DNA of 64,000 bases from Trematomus loennbergii (Eukaryota > Chordata > Actinopteri > Perciformes > Nototheniidae): contig JAAOOA010000399.1 in the NCBI GenBank assembly GCA_012861695.1, positions 10,697,147 to 10,761,146 of the forward strand, in the 5' to 3' direction. Both the position numbers and the translations under genes were made by a program. The notes beneath the pieces are model-generated. The model saw nothing but the letters and a program-made list of their open reading frames with translations. It did not search any database and was not told where the DNA came from. Positions 52,760-64,000 of the stretch are shown here, one piece after another (the stretch's first letter is position 1; each line of letters begins with the position of its first letter).

Positions 52760-54137
52760 ATAGTTCACATAATGTACAAAACATTCACAAGCTGCATAAG
52801 GGACAATCCATGTATTACACTGTTATTTGTGTTAAAGTTTCTTTACATTATACTTATAGCTAAAGGAAACATGTTTTTTAAATGTATGAGTCATGTTTAT
52901 AAGTATAAAGTGGCACTATTGCAATGTGTGTCCTTATGCAATGTATACAAAAAAGAGTAAAGGAAGTAATTGAATATATTGTGTATTCATTATCTGAGGA
53001 GACATTTAAAGTCAATTTACACACATATTTGTCACAATCAACATTGGGTTCTTGATGCAACTATAATATTAAAAAGAGTATTTTGTCCACAGATGTAGAA
53101 ATGTATAATGCTTAACCTCCTTCCTACAATTTAAAACACAGACAGATGTCTAAACAACAATGTGTATGGCTTAAAACTACATAAGAAAGTAAATGGGGGG
53201 CAGCCTTAAATCAGTTTTTAAATGAAGGAATGTAATTTAAAGGTGGTGCACCGGATTATTGAAATATTATTTCTAGAGCTAGAAATAAAATATAGCCTTA
53301 CTTTGTAGTTAGAGTAAAGGGACAGTCTCATATGAGATAATATAAAATATCTGCAGTGTTGTGGACGTCATTTTAAAAAGAACAGGTACCAGAAAACTCC
53401 TTCCATATCACATATTAGTCACAGCCGTATTTAAATAACCTTAACCAAGGCAAGACATAATAAGTATGTTATGTCTTACAGGGGAGTTTCACTTTAAGCC
53501 AAAGACTTCATTTTTGTGTAAAGACATTTTGAAATTCAGTTTTTTTATCAATACATTTTGTTGTTTGGTACTTGTGTGTTTTCTATAAACTGATGCGGTA
53601 TTATGATGACTCCAGCACAGTTATTATTTTTTAATAATGGATTTTTATGTAAAAGAAGTAATATATTTTAAGCCTCTGAGAAGAATGGTGTATGTCATAT
53701 TTCACAGGACATTTTAAGTAATAAAAATCCTTCAAATACAGTGTGTATGCTTCATCATTTATAAGCTTCATGTGATGTCCATTATATTATAAGATGTTTT
53801 ACTTGTTTTCATACCAAATAGGCCTACATGTCAAATCTGTGCATATTTAAAAAATGTATACTAAAATATACAACATCAATGTAAAGAATGTTAATGCCGT
53901 AAACGGGATTTATGCTTGTGTTTCGAGGAATAGTGTTATTAGCAATATATTTTTGACAGTATTGCATTTTAGAAAAAATAAAATAAAAAATGGTTGTTCG
54001 AATAGTTGTTACTAGGAAAGTGCGGTAAGTTTGGTTCAAGTTTTTTCACCACGTATTCTCAGTGTCTACATTTACCTACCACCTTTAAACCGCACAAATC
54101 AAAAGCAGCATTAACAACATTTGACAGTAACTCGATG
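52760..54137. other. AT-rich sequence downstream of tns2
   Basis: Very AT-rich, possibly distal tns2 3' UTR. No coding exon was recognised. The segment gacataataagtatgttatg near 53454 contains a short imperfect palindrome of no obvious function. Confidence 0.4.
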
Positions 54138-54146
54138 AAAAGGGTG

Positions 54147-54218
54147 AGGTCCCACCGAGATTTGAACTCGGATCGCTGGATTCAAAGTCCAGAGTGCTAA
54201 CCATTACACCATGGGACC
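54147..54218 (-). tRNA. tRNA-Gln (anticodon TTG)
   Basis: On the minus strand, 72 bases fold as a standard cloverleaf. Acceptor arm GGTCCCA pairs with TGGGACC. Anticodon stem CTGGA/TCCAG holds loop CTTTGAA (anticodon TTG, bases 54183-54185). T arm is CCGAG-TTCAAAT-CTCGG. The A box (TGTAATGGTTAGC) and B box (GAGTTCAAATCTC) of the internal promoter are intact. A TTTT terminator follows at 54138-54141 (minus strand). The sequence is nearly identical to vertebrate tRNA-Gln(TTG), with an acceptor-pair change (GGTTCCA to GGTCCCA) compensated on the other strand. It is a single copy with no intron. Confidence 0.97.
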
Positions 54219-57200
54219 AGCCACGCCATTATCCCATATAGAATTTGCCTTATATTTGTGTATATTTTGTTCGCTGGAACACTAATATACGTTTCTCGAA
54301 CAGTACGCTATCGATGCGGTTCAACTCTTAATCAGAGTGCCAGATACACCGTAGTCTAGTATTGCTCATTAGCTAACGAAAGCTCACCAAGCTAACTGGT
54401 AAGCTAGCGAAACTCGCTGTGATGAGAGACAGGAGCAACGGAGTGTGAATTAGACGTAGCTTGTAGCTTGTAGCTTTTAAATAACATGCGCATCTATCTA
54501 ACGCTGCAGACAGTCGACCACGTTATTTTCTAACCGAGCCCTAATGTTGTGTGTTATCAAATAATGTACTATAGATGTTAAGGTCACGTCAAATACTTTC
54601 AATATCGTCTGCTAGCTAGCTACTCCTTATCCGATTTCGGCTCCTCAAAATAAAAGCCCTGTTTTCAAAATAAAATATTGTATTATTTAATTGCCAAAAG
54701 GTGTCTTATCAGAGAGAGCATCTTTGGTCAAACAATCTGTTGTCGTATTTTTCGCTCAATTTCGTGTTTTTGGCAGATTCTTAATTTTGGAGGTTTTTTG
54801 ATTGCATGGATACATATAAGTAACGCTTTTGTTCATTCCTTTTTTTTTAAGTAAGGAAACGATAGGTCATTTTAGGAAAAGAAAATGAGAAAGTCAACAA
54901 ACACTGCTTAAGTGTTTTAGTGGAACTATAGCCAGCCCAAGTTTGAAATATGGTTTGTGCTGCTGTGAATGGGAATGTTAGTTGCACAATATATGATATA
55001 CAGGCAAAATACAGCGAATATTATTAGGTTTAAGCATTAGTTAAACCAATCTTATACAGGCCATCTGTTTTGCAGGTTTTCAATCCAATTGAAGTCTCAT
55101 CAGTTGGCAGATATGGTGAGTATAGGAAAACCACTTGTGTAATGGTGTACATGTTTAGGCTTATTGTTTGTCTTGCACATAGCAGGTGGTTGCATAGCAG
55201 CACATTTTGTTGGCAGGTAAATTTCCTCTGTGCCATTTTGGAAAAATTGAAACAATTAGACTTATAATGTGTGATTGTACAATATTAAAATGGGTGGCTA
55301 TTTTGTTCCTCAACCTCCAGAAGAGGGAACCAGAGGTACTTAAATAGAGCTTGTGTAGTCAGATCTCCATATTACAGCTCCCAGCGAGCCTCTGGAGAAA
55401 AAACACTAACCACAGTATAAGGTTTAAGATGCTTCTATCTGTGATTGAATGATCAAAGCCAATCTAACTGCATCCCTAAATTAACTTTATCACGTAGAAG
55501 TTGCAGTACCTGTTTTCAAAGTTGTTTAGTGCCTTAAGAATTCTAAGAACTGAGTCCAGGAAAAATGTCCTACTCTCGGCTATCTTCTAAGAAATTATTT
55601 AATAGAAAAATTACCTCAGGTGCCATTAGTAAAATGTTATGAAGAAGGAATTAACTCTAACAACGGAAAATATTTGCTGCAATAACAAACTTGTTGACTC
55701 AAAAGAGACGTGTTTGTTTAAGTAAACACTCATGAGAACATGCAGTCCTTATTCTAATCTAAACCATTAGTCACACATTAAAATACCTTCTGTTCTGCTA
55801 TCATTGTTAGAATAGTAAGGTTATCCACATTTCTTTCCAAATAACTATCGGTTTATGGATAATGCTTTGAAAAAAAAGTGTATTATGAGACACTGTTTAT
55901 TTTATTGATTATTAAGCTTCAAATCAAGGGCAAAAAGTGCATTTACTGTAGTACTTTAGTTGGATACTTGCACTATTTCAATAATACCCTAAATTTCGAG
56001 AGGTCATAAACTGATTACTTTTAACTGTTACAGACAATTCATTATTTAAATTACATAACTAACACCTACACTAGAGACATATTAAATAAATGTTTCAAAA
56101 CAGAGCAATGGAGGCAGTGAAGGCAGGATGTAAGTGAGTGATATTTGGTAATACATTTAACTGTCTAATGATACTGAGGAGGATGCTGTCCTGAACTATC
56201 TGGCTCTGGAATAATGTCCTGGTAATGTTTTCCAGAAGGTAAAATACTTTGGGATGAGTGTGGTCTTGGAAGATTCTGTGGCCTCCTTCAAGCGTCTCCT
56301 GTGGTAAATGTCCTTGAGGTTTGGTCCTTTATTGCCTGTGAGAAACTGTTGTTTACATCACCTGCTCTACAGCTTTACCGTCCAGGGTGGTGCAGCTCGG
56401 ACACCACACAGTGATGCAGCTGCTACAGATACTCTCAATGTAGCACATGTAGAAGGTAGTGAGGATCTATGGAGACAAGCTGGACTTAAAAGTCAACATC
56501 ACGCAGCATTGCTGATCTAAAGGAACCTGAAACTGCTGACTGTCTCCACTTAGGGAATATTGATGAGAATGGGGGGGGGGGTGGGTCCTCCTGGCCTTTG
56601 CTGCTACCTGACATCCACGATTATCTCCTTCACATTGTTTCACTGACATCATTTTTTCATAGTGTCACCTCTACCTCATATGCAGACGTCTCATTGTCAG
56701 ACGTTTGTATGTGCACACAAAACCAGGGTATAAAAATCACAAGAACAACAAAAAATGGCTTTGCTTCAATTCATACTCTTCTCAAAGTAGCACGTTTATT
56801 CTGAATGTTATGTTATATAAGAAAAAGTTATTTATTTATTATACATGGGTCTGCATTTTACAAATAACCTCCTGCTTAGTAGATGATGTTTCAGAAACCA
56901 GGCTGGAAGTCAGACATGTTTGTTCTTTCTACTTTTATGAAAACTCAGTAAGCGACTTTGCTGATGTCTGTGATGTCATTTTTAGACTGATGAAAGCAGG
57001 ACTCTGCTGTGCCGTGCCTCAGTTATGTGTGATCAGGGAGTAATGGCATGAGCTTAGCACGCAGTCTTGGGTGTCCGCATTGCTGAGAATGGAGTGGAGG
57101 AAGTGCCAATCTCCTTCTGCCTTTCATCAGGTCTGAGATTCAGTTGCACATAGTGGTGCACAGCCGTAGTCCGTGAGGATGAAGATAATTATATTGAAGG

Positions 57201-57491
57201 CTGGGCCATAATCAGTATTCTCAGATATGTGCTCTTCCTGTCCAAGTGTGACAGAGGAGAAGCAGTTAATATGTTTGCTATTTGGTCAAGAGACTGTATA
57301 GATTGCCCAAGGGAAGTAAGGCTATGTGGGATTTGACCAGCAGCCCGAGGCATCCCATGATGACAGACGTAAGTGCCACAGGGTGGTAGTCCCCTCAGGC
57401 AGGATATCCTAGGTTTCATACTGTAGGTCCGACATGAATGCATTTTGTATTGCAAAGGTACTAACTAGAGCAAAGAGCAAAGATTGGGTGT
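54219..57491. other. Noncoding region, possible weak transcription unit
   Basis: No recognisable protein-coding gene. A 40-base segment at 55076-55115 is framed by tttgcag and gtgagt and could be a small exon. There is an 11-base G run near 56571-56581. All longer open frames lack family resemblance. Confidence 0.4.
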
Positions 57492-58635
57492 ATAGAGTGG
57501 CGAAGTCCCTCCCCTTCCGGTTGAGCCCCATGGGACCTTATTTCGGAAAAGTTATGCATTGAAGTCAATGGAGAGAGAAAGATTATCTTTCGATCCCGTT
57601 TGAATTGTGCCACGAATTACACATATGATGTTTGTCAATTTAAAAGATAATTTTGCAAGTCAAAAAAAATAAAATGTGTCGTAAAACTGTGAAGTAACAC
57701 ATTTGTTTGTGTGAACCGCTCAATGAACTACATCTCTGATCTCACAGAACAACACACGTCACCAAGATGGCCGTCACTACTGTCAACAAACCGATTGGCT
57801 ACCCTCACACTATCACCACAATGAAACACGTCCTGAAGAATGTCATGCAAAGCTGCCTGCCTGCCTGCCTTCGATTCTCTCTGAACTGCCCGGTCGTTTT
57901 AATGTTTAATGTCAACCATTTGTGCAGATAGCATGAAGTAGAGAAGATCGCTAGCGTTAGCGTTAGCATTTCTCCCCCGGGCTTAAATGGTGTATTATAG
58001 AATGATCACACCGGTGACAGTACTATTCAAAGGGTTCACGAAATATGACTACTACTCTTACTGTTTAACATTTTGGGTTACTTAATGTTACTTCATGTTA
58101 AGGCTAATAAAAATGACAAGGCTGTAATGCTAACTAACGTGCTAGCTACTAGCTAGGTAGCTAACTTGATCTACACACTCCTCTTTCATCAGACGGGAAG
58201 CGAAAGAACAAGCAAGACTCATTGCTGGTATAATAACAACCTGGTACTAAGCACACAGGCATCTTGTGAAAGTTATCTTATCTGAGCCAGCGCCATATAG
58301 ATAGATTCTATCTATATGGCGCTGATCGTATATATACGGTATTATACGTGTATCGTAGTGTCTCAATTGTGACATCACTTACGCGACTCTGGGATTTGTA
58401 GTCTTTCTAGTTTCGTATTTTTCAAAGTCTTATATTTCAACAGTTTTAAGACAAACTGTGACTTTTTTTATGGAAATGATTTTTTAAGATTGACAAACAT
58501 CATATGTGTAATTCATGGCACAATTCAAACGGGATCGAAAGATAAGTTTTCTCTCCCCATTGACTTCAATGCATAATTTTTCCGAAATAAGGTCCCATAC
58601 CCCGGAAGTAAGTGGGAGGGACTTCGCCACTCTAT
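57492..58635. mobile_element. Nonautonomous DNA transposon with long terminal inverted repeats
   Basis: The ends ATAGAGTGGCGAAGTCCCTC (left) and its reverse complement (right) continue as inverted repeats for at least 145 bases. The repeats share GGGACCTTATTTCGGAAAA, TGCATTGAAGTCAATGG and CTTTCGATCCCGTTTGAATT. The interior (about 0.75 kb) has no transposase frame but contains a 37-base palindrome at 58288-58324. No target duplication could be fixed. Confidence 0.8.
58288..58324. repeat. Perfect palindrome, 18-bp arms, 1-base centre
   Basis: The arm CAGCGCCATATAGATAGA is followed by T and its exact reverse complement. It lies inside the long-TIR element at 57492-58635. Confidence 0.95.
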
Positions 58636-58809
58636 TCACATGGACATCAGCCAGCTGATCAACACATGCTTTTAGAATCTGTCCGGAGATAACTTCAGCT
58701 GCTGTCTTGTGCCTTAAATCGTTTGTTTACGTCCCTCACTTCCGTTTCGCTTCTCATTTGCCAGCTGAACAGTTGATCAGAGTGGTTTCTTGGCCCGATA
58801 GCTTGTGTC

Positions 58810-58851
58810 CGACACCCGGCCGATTCAACATGTTGAATCGGCCGGGTGTCG
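58810..58851. repeat. Perfect 42-bp palindrome without spacer
   Basis: The 21-base left arm starts CGACACCCGG and ends GATTCAACA; the right arm is its exact reverse complement, with the centre between 58830 and 58831. The surrounding sequence (58780-58985) is unusually GC- and CpG-rich with CGGCCGATATCGGCC and further CGGCCG motifs, which suggests a transposon core, but its limits were not found. Confidence 0.95.
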
Positions 58852-59716
58852 ACCGTGAAAGGCCAAATAAGGCGTGTCACGGCCGAGGGTTCGGGACACA
58901 CCAAATTGACTTTGGGCGACAAGGAACCCGTTTTCGCCCAACAACGCAAGACGGCCGATATCGGCCTGGTGTGTAGGGGCCTTAAGGGGACTGGTGCACC
59001 TGAGGGCTTGGCTTACATTCGCTGTGGACAGTTGTTACTCACAAAACACTCCCTTATTTGGGAGGGAGAAAAAACATGATTTGTGACATAGATTGTATTC
59101 CTTTTGTGGCTCTGTTTGTCTTCAGTAATTAATATAGGTTTGATAAGGTCAAGAAAGAATTTAGACACATGATGTTTAATCACGTGTTTATGTATTTATT
59201 GGAGATGAAAATCTTTACAATTGTATTTCTTATCTTACCTGATATGCCCTGACCTGATTGTTCTGCTGTATACAGTATAGGGTTGTAAATCTGTAAATCA
59301 CTTTTAAACCCACTTTTTAAATTGTAATTTCAGTTTTTTTTTTTACGTTTCATGACTTGTCTCAGCTTTTATAAGACCACAATTCAAATTGCGGTACATT
59401 GCTTTCGTGCAACATGATGTTGACATGCAGTTGAGGGCAATTTGACTCGGCACAGTAATCCACTTAATTAAATGATTGTCTTTATCTGTAATGTTTTATT
59501 TTTCTGTTATTGTGGTGGTAATAACAACATCTTAATCCAACCAATTCAAATTAAATGCATCTCCTATAAATCTGCAGCCACATTCTTGGATGTGCATATC
59601 CTAATATGTGTGTAATCTGATGTCCTTATCTGTCCTTTTACACCATAGAAAAGCATATAAAGTCAACTCATTATGTTCTTAAGGCATGTGTTACTATGCA
59701 AGTTATTTATTTTCCT

Positions 59717-59753
59717 GCACCAGTGCCACAAAACTGATTTGTGGCACTGGTGC
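59717..59753. repeat. Short perfect inverted repeat (16-bp arms, 5-base loop)
   Basis: The arm GCACCAGTGCCACAAA is separated by ACTGA from its exact reverse complement. It would form a stable hairpin in RNA, about 60 bases before a plausible splice acceptor at 59814. Confidence 0.9.
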
Positions 59754-59858
59754 TAACTTTTAGTGTGTCAAGTGTTTCTGATTTACAATTTCCACTCTTC
59801 TGGTTTCCAAACAGTGGGCCACCTCACTGTGAAGGGCCGGAGCATGTGAGAACACAAA

Positions 59859-60065
59859 ATGGCTGGGCCACGATACATGTCTGACATGGGTGTTGTGGAG
59901 CCAAACAAATCCCTGTTAGCGGAGCAGCTTGATCCAATGCTGGTGCCAGACTTGGAAACCGCCCAAGCCGCAGGACAAGGATCAACTCTCCATGGGCATG
60001 AACCTAACACCCACACACTTTACTACCAGTCACTGGACATGAATCAAAAGTCAACAAGCTTATGA
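59859..60065 (+). CDS. Candidate small protein, 68 aa, unrecognised
   Basis: The open frame starts MAGPRYMSDMGVVEPNK and ends MNQKSTSL. The ATG has a strong context (aaaATGg) and an in-frame stop 12 bases upstream. The frame begins 45 bases after a convincing splice acceptor (pyrimidine tract, then aacag at 59814), and AATAAA follows the stop at 60120-60125. Composition is ordinary, with no signal peptide, membrane segment or known motif. It could be the last exon of a short gene whose 5' exon(s) lie in 54300-55120, or a chance frame in a noncoding transcript. I do not recognise it. Confidence 0.3.
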   Translation: MAGPRYMSDMGVVEPNKSLLAEQLDPMLVPDLETAQAAGQGSTLHGHEPNTHTLYYQSLDMNQKSTSL

Positions 60066-60129
60066 CACATGTCTAAGGTGCTTGAGGGCTCAGGTTATGC
60101 TAATTTGCTTAAGACAGAAAATAAAATGG

Positions 60130-61640
60130 GACATGTTTTTTGTTGACATTGAACTTTGCACGTGCAAGTTGGGCTTTTTGATGTGGCCGTAATTGTTAAG
60201 TGGTCTGTACTCTTTACCCAAACAGCGGGTACAAAATGTTTAGCTTTCTAATGTGGAGTGGACAGGAATGTTTAGGGAATGTCATCACATTTCTTGTTGT
60301 TTTGGAGGCAATGCAATGCAGGCTGTGATTTAGAAAGCAGAAAAGCAGTGAACAACACACTGTAGCTAGAGCACATGTTATTGTTAGACTAGTGCAGGTG
60401 ATACATGTGTAAAAAACCTGAAACACATCTGATAAAAACAACAGAGGCAAGGTAGTATCAGCCTACATGTTTTTGTTACTGATATTATTTGAAATCGACT
60501 CATCTGTTTACGAACTCGGGTGCATTGATGTTTTGTCTATTTACTTGCTGTAACAAATGTACATTTCCCCTCTGTGGAATAAAGGTATTACGATTCTGAT
60601 TCAGAATTGTATTATGTTTTTAAGCCAAAATAAAGATAATTTCAAAATAGTACAATATACAGAATGGGATCGAAATAGTAGCGTAATAAAAGTCCTTTAA
60701 ATTGCATTGTATTTGGTTGAGCTTTTATTTAATACAAAAATAAACAAAACATAATATATTGACTGACCTCGTAAAATGTCAGGAAATAATGTCTACTGCT
60801 TGAAAGACAACTCCCTTAACATCAATGGAAATACTAAATAATCTGAAAGCCAAGCACAGTGTTCTCTTTACAATCTGCACAGATCTATCTCCTGTTTTCA
60901 GGCTGCAGCAGGAGTAAAAGGAGTTCTATGGAACCGGATGAGGCCCTCCTCTCTCTTTTTCCTCTCCCCTTCGTATCTGTCGCCTTTACTGTGTTTACAT
61001 TATAGACACACCCCTGACCTTCACCCAGGCCCCCTCCGCTGGCCCCATCGTACACACCATTAACACCACATAGCTCACGTGTGCACACAACCATGAATGA
61101 ACAAATGTAATAAATGCGTAGTTGCTAAAAAAACAAAACGAGATTTACCTTGGTATAGGCTCAACAATTCAGCAAGGTTTGCCCAGTGTGATCGTGTAAT
61201 GGATTGTTTAATCGTCTATGTTTAGCATACTGGGCCATTTCTCATGCATTGCAAATGTAGGGCAAGATCGCCATGCAGCATCGGCATCGCTTCCCAGCCT
61301 ACCACTGTACTGCAGAGTAGACACACCCCTCCGACACACACGCCTCAGTGCACACATTTGCAAACTGTCAAAGAAATGATGAAGCAAAATGCGCACAGCG
61401 GCAGTTTAAGGACCAGTTATATCTGGTTTTATTATTTCAACTGCGTAGTATCGATGGTGGTGGTGTTGTGTATTCAAATTCCAAATATATGGCTCAAAGC
61501 CTGAAGCAGCAAAACAAAGACACCGTGGCGCAATAGAAAAAAAATACCTCAACGGGACTTTTTACACATTATTGAGAAATCACACTGTATTATGTAGGTG
61601 CGGTGATCCCCCACACCGGGGTGTCCATTGATTCAGGGAT
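60130..61640. other. Intergenic, nothing recognised
   Basis: AT-rich with further AATAAA hexamers near 60579 and 60629. No supported exons; the minus-strand frames around 60885-61094 are compositional. Confidence 0.45.
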
Positions 61641-61649
61641 TAGAGGCGA

Positions 61650-61990
61650 AACGATGTTGCTTTAAACCTCACGCGGTCAAAGTTGTTTACCTCTCCGTTA
61701 CCTCTGACGTCACGACACACCCCTGTTTGAGGGGGCGGCTCTCCGCTTATGGGCCCCGGAGCCGACCAAAGAAAAGCGGGCTCGGCCGAAATGTCACCAA
61801 TCACAGCAAGGGATACACGTCGAGCCCACCGGTGATTGGTTACCGGAGGGGCTGGGGGGGAAATCCCTTTTTTCCCCGAGAGGTCCTGAAGAGGGGGCGG
61901 TGCATAACAAAAAGTAATGGCCATCTATTTGGGTCCTGAAGAAGGAGGTATTTCACGTCGGACTACCGTAGGTGTGATTGAGTTTTCTCC
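61650..61990 (+). promoter_or_regulatory. CpG-rich promoter of a downstream gene
   Basis: A GC- and CpG-rich block with a perfect CRE (TGACGTCA, 61705-61712), a CCAAT box at 61797-61801 and an inverted one (ATTGG) at 61835-61839. It is followed by a long leader ending in a splice donor at 62417. No TATA box is evident. These elements are typical of a constitutive vertebrate promoter. Confidence 0.55.
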
Positions 61991-62531
61991 ATGTTAGTGC
62001 GTACGTTTGCACGTCTTTGAAATAAATCTGCGTCTCGACTGTTTTTCCGCTGGATGTTCGTCGGCCGCGGTCGCAGAGCGGTTAGTAAGCTGGTTGGACT
62101 TGGTGCCTCGTTTTAGGGTTAAAGCAGCCAGCTAGCCACGCTAACGCTAGCTACTACCAGCGCTGCTGTGTGGTGGTGTGTGTGTGTGTGTGTGCCGACG
62201 TCTAGAAGGGCGTACGAGTTTGACGTTTTCTCCGCAAGTCGCCTCACATTTTTGAGTTTAGTACAACACGGTCCTCTCTCTGCTCGAAGCTAACCCACCC
62301 AGCAGGCAACATGGAGGGGACTCACTTTGCAAGAGCATGAATGAACACGACGACCAACGGAGAGACTAAAGAGGATTAAACGCAACTCGGGTCTTCATGG
62401 GGAAAAGTTGAGCCGAGGTATGAAACGTGCATGCACAGGAGGAATGCTAAAGTTGAGTAATTGTAATTTATGTTGCTCAAGTCCTCGTAGGAAACAGGTT
62501 TGACACAGTTTTAATCTGTTGTTGTATCAGT

Positions 62532-62629
<98 letters not shown>

Positions 62630-62644
62630 TGTGTGTGTGTGTGT

Positions 62645-62724
<80 letters not shown>

Positions 62725-62948
62725 ACTTACGCTACTGCCTTCATGTTGATCACAATTGAGTGCGTATGTTGCTGTTGAGAGTAATTAACTGTTATATAAA
62801 CAGAGGGACGGCTGGTCAGGTACGAGGCCCACTCACTGACTTGCGACATGCCATTTTGCTTTTCTATTGAACAGGATTAACAACTTGGGAAAAACTGAGG
62901 CAAGGTTTCAACACTTACCTATTTTACAAGGGAATGCTAAAACCTCAG
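61990..62948 (+). CDS. 5' end of an unidentified gene (leader exon and start-codon exon)
   Basis: Exon 1 is proposed from about 61990 to 62417, ending ccgag|gtatga. It is noncoding and contains several short upstream frames, including MEGTHFARA, MNEHDDQRRD and MGKS. Exon 2 is 62875-62948, between ttgaacag and gtgaga. It carries an ATG at 62934 giving MLKPQ up to the donor, after which coding would continue beyond the visible exons. Ataxin-2-like proteins begin MLKPQ as I recall, but five residues prove nothing. Vertebrate synteny would instead suggest SPRYD3 next to TNS2. The (GT)n array G lies in the intron between the two exons. Start and identity are uncertain; only the 5' part is in the window. 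Confidence 0.4.
62536..62721. repeat. (GT)n microsatellite G
   Basis: About 186 bases of GT repeat with three GGTGTG slips, in the first intron of the proposed downstream gene, about 120 bases after its donor site. Confidence 0.97.
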
Positions 62949-64000
62949 GTGAGAAATGTTTTTGTTGCTTTGAAGACATGCCTCCTGCACGTGTATATGT
63001 GTTGCTTGCTGTATTTTGAACATCTCCTCTGAAATAGTCTATTATTAACATGTGATCAACTCCTAACATATGTGGCTTTGATGTTACGCATTTCCGCAAT
63101 CGTATCTCCTGGAATTGTTTCAGTCTCGTGATTTCACAACTATGATTCTTTGAACAAGTACAAATGTATTAAGATGTAATGCATTAACTATTATCAATAT
63201 TTCCATGAATGTAACATCACAATATGAAAGAAGTTGATGTCAGTACTTTGTGACCTAAATGAGTGACCCCCTTTTAAATTAAAGGCCTGACTTATAGGGA
63301 TGTGCACACTTTGTGGAATTTCCCCATAATTTATTTAATTAATTATGAGCTAGTTCGCTCCCTTTTTAATATCACAATAACCCATGATAAAACATAGATA
63401 GGCTGCAGGGGTCAGTGGAGAATTCAGCCCTCTTTTCATGTAACATACAGTTAGACCATGTCCAAAAAATGTGTCTAAGCATTAGGAACATCAACAAACA
63501 CACACAGCGTGGCAGGATTATTTCTAAATCTACACCTATTTTTACTCCTTAACCACTGACAGCATAGTCATGTAGAACTGAGCCCCTGCCTGATAATGAC
63601 ATCATTTATTACTACGAGCGTCTTGTCTTACTTGATTCGGAAATTCAAAAAGCCTCTAGCGCTTCTCTCTGCTGCTCATCCCTTCAAAGTACATCTGAAG
63701 GGGACCAAATTACAGGATGTAAATACACATTTTAATATTGAGATGGACATTTGTAACGCAGTAGGGAAGATGGTGTTTTTATGTTGCTTCTTCATTGCTT
63801 GTTTTAGAAAAGTGAATTTGTCGTCTTTCCTCAACAACTTGGCACTCTTGAGATCAACAGCCACACATGTTCTGAATTTATATGTTGTGGAAATGTACGA
63901 GATAACCTGTTATTTGGGACCGAATGGGAGACTCAACCCAAATGAGGACCATTCATCCTTCAACTTCTGAATGCATTTTCAGTGTATTTCTGTGTGTGAA
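62949..64000. other. Probable intron of the downstream gene
   Basis: AT-rich sequence after the proposed exon 2 donor. A 124-residue frame at 63596-63970 has no recognisable domain and no flanking splice pair that fits exon 2, so I do not call it. Confidence 0.4.

Noticed and set aside
61628..61939. 103-codon + frame and its antisense partner over the CpG-rich block
   Set aside because: Open frames are expected in GC-rich promoter DNA; no homology is apparent and the segment carries CRE and CCAAT boxes instead.
63596..63970. 124-codon frame near the right edge
   Set aside because: No domain, no splice sites compatible with the MLKPQ exon and ordinary AT-rich composition; a chance frame in an intron.

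Overview
This 64 kb window is nuclear DNA from a ray-finned (teleost) fish. The evidence is intron-rich genes with GT-AG junctions, long (GT)n arrays, tRNA-derived SINE sequence, hAT and TTAA-flanked nonautonomous transposons, and the conserved vertebrate gene order KRT18-EIF4B-TNS2 (human 12q13). All three main genes lie on the + strand. There is no sign of bacterial, plasmid or viral origin.

Layout: 1-4040 holds no recognisable gene. 4145-7624 is a 7-exon type I keratin gene, krt18-like. 7630-9600 is intergenic with a LINE 3' end and another dispersed repeat. 9673-21220 is a 15-exon eIF4B gene with a CpG-rich 5' end and two hAT-type insertions in introns 3 and 7. 21220-24000 is intergenic. 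24725-52452 is a 27-exon tensin-2 gene (C1, PTEN-like phosphatase/C2, long disordered linker, SH2, PTB) with two very large 5' introns full of (GT)n/(AC)n arrays and repeats. 54147-54218 (-) is a tRNA-Gln(TTG). 54220-61600 is mostly noncoding, with a ~1.1 kb inverted-repeat element, a 42-bp perfect palindrome and one small ORF with a strong start context. 61650-62948 looks like the CpG-rich promoter, noncoding exon 1 and start-codon exon of a further + strand gene whose body lies outside the window.

The three proteins have unrelated jobs: intermediate filament, translation initiation, and focal-adhesion scaffold. They are neighbours by ancient synteny, not as a pathway. I see no new molecular system. 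The most consequential observation is that three coding exons (eif4b exon 8, tns2 exons 17 and 19) each carry a one-base frame break beside a G or C homopolymer, while flanking homology and splice phases stay intact. Assembly consensus errors are the simplest explanation, and automated annotation would probably break both genes there.

Exon boundaries were read by hand from GT/AG signals, reading phase and family knowledge. Every exon phase in the three genes was checked and is consistent, apart from the three frame breaks.
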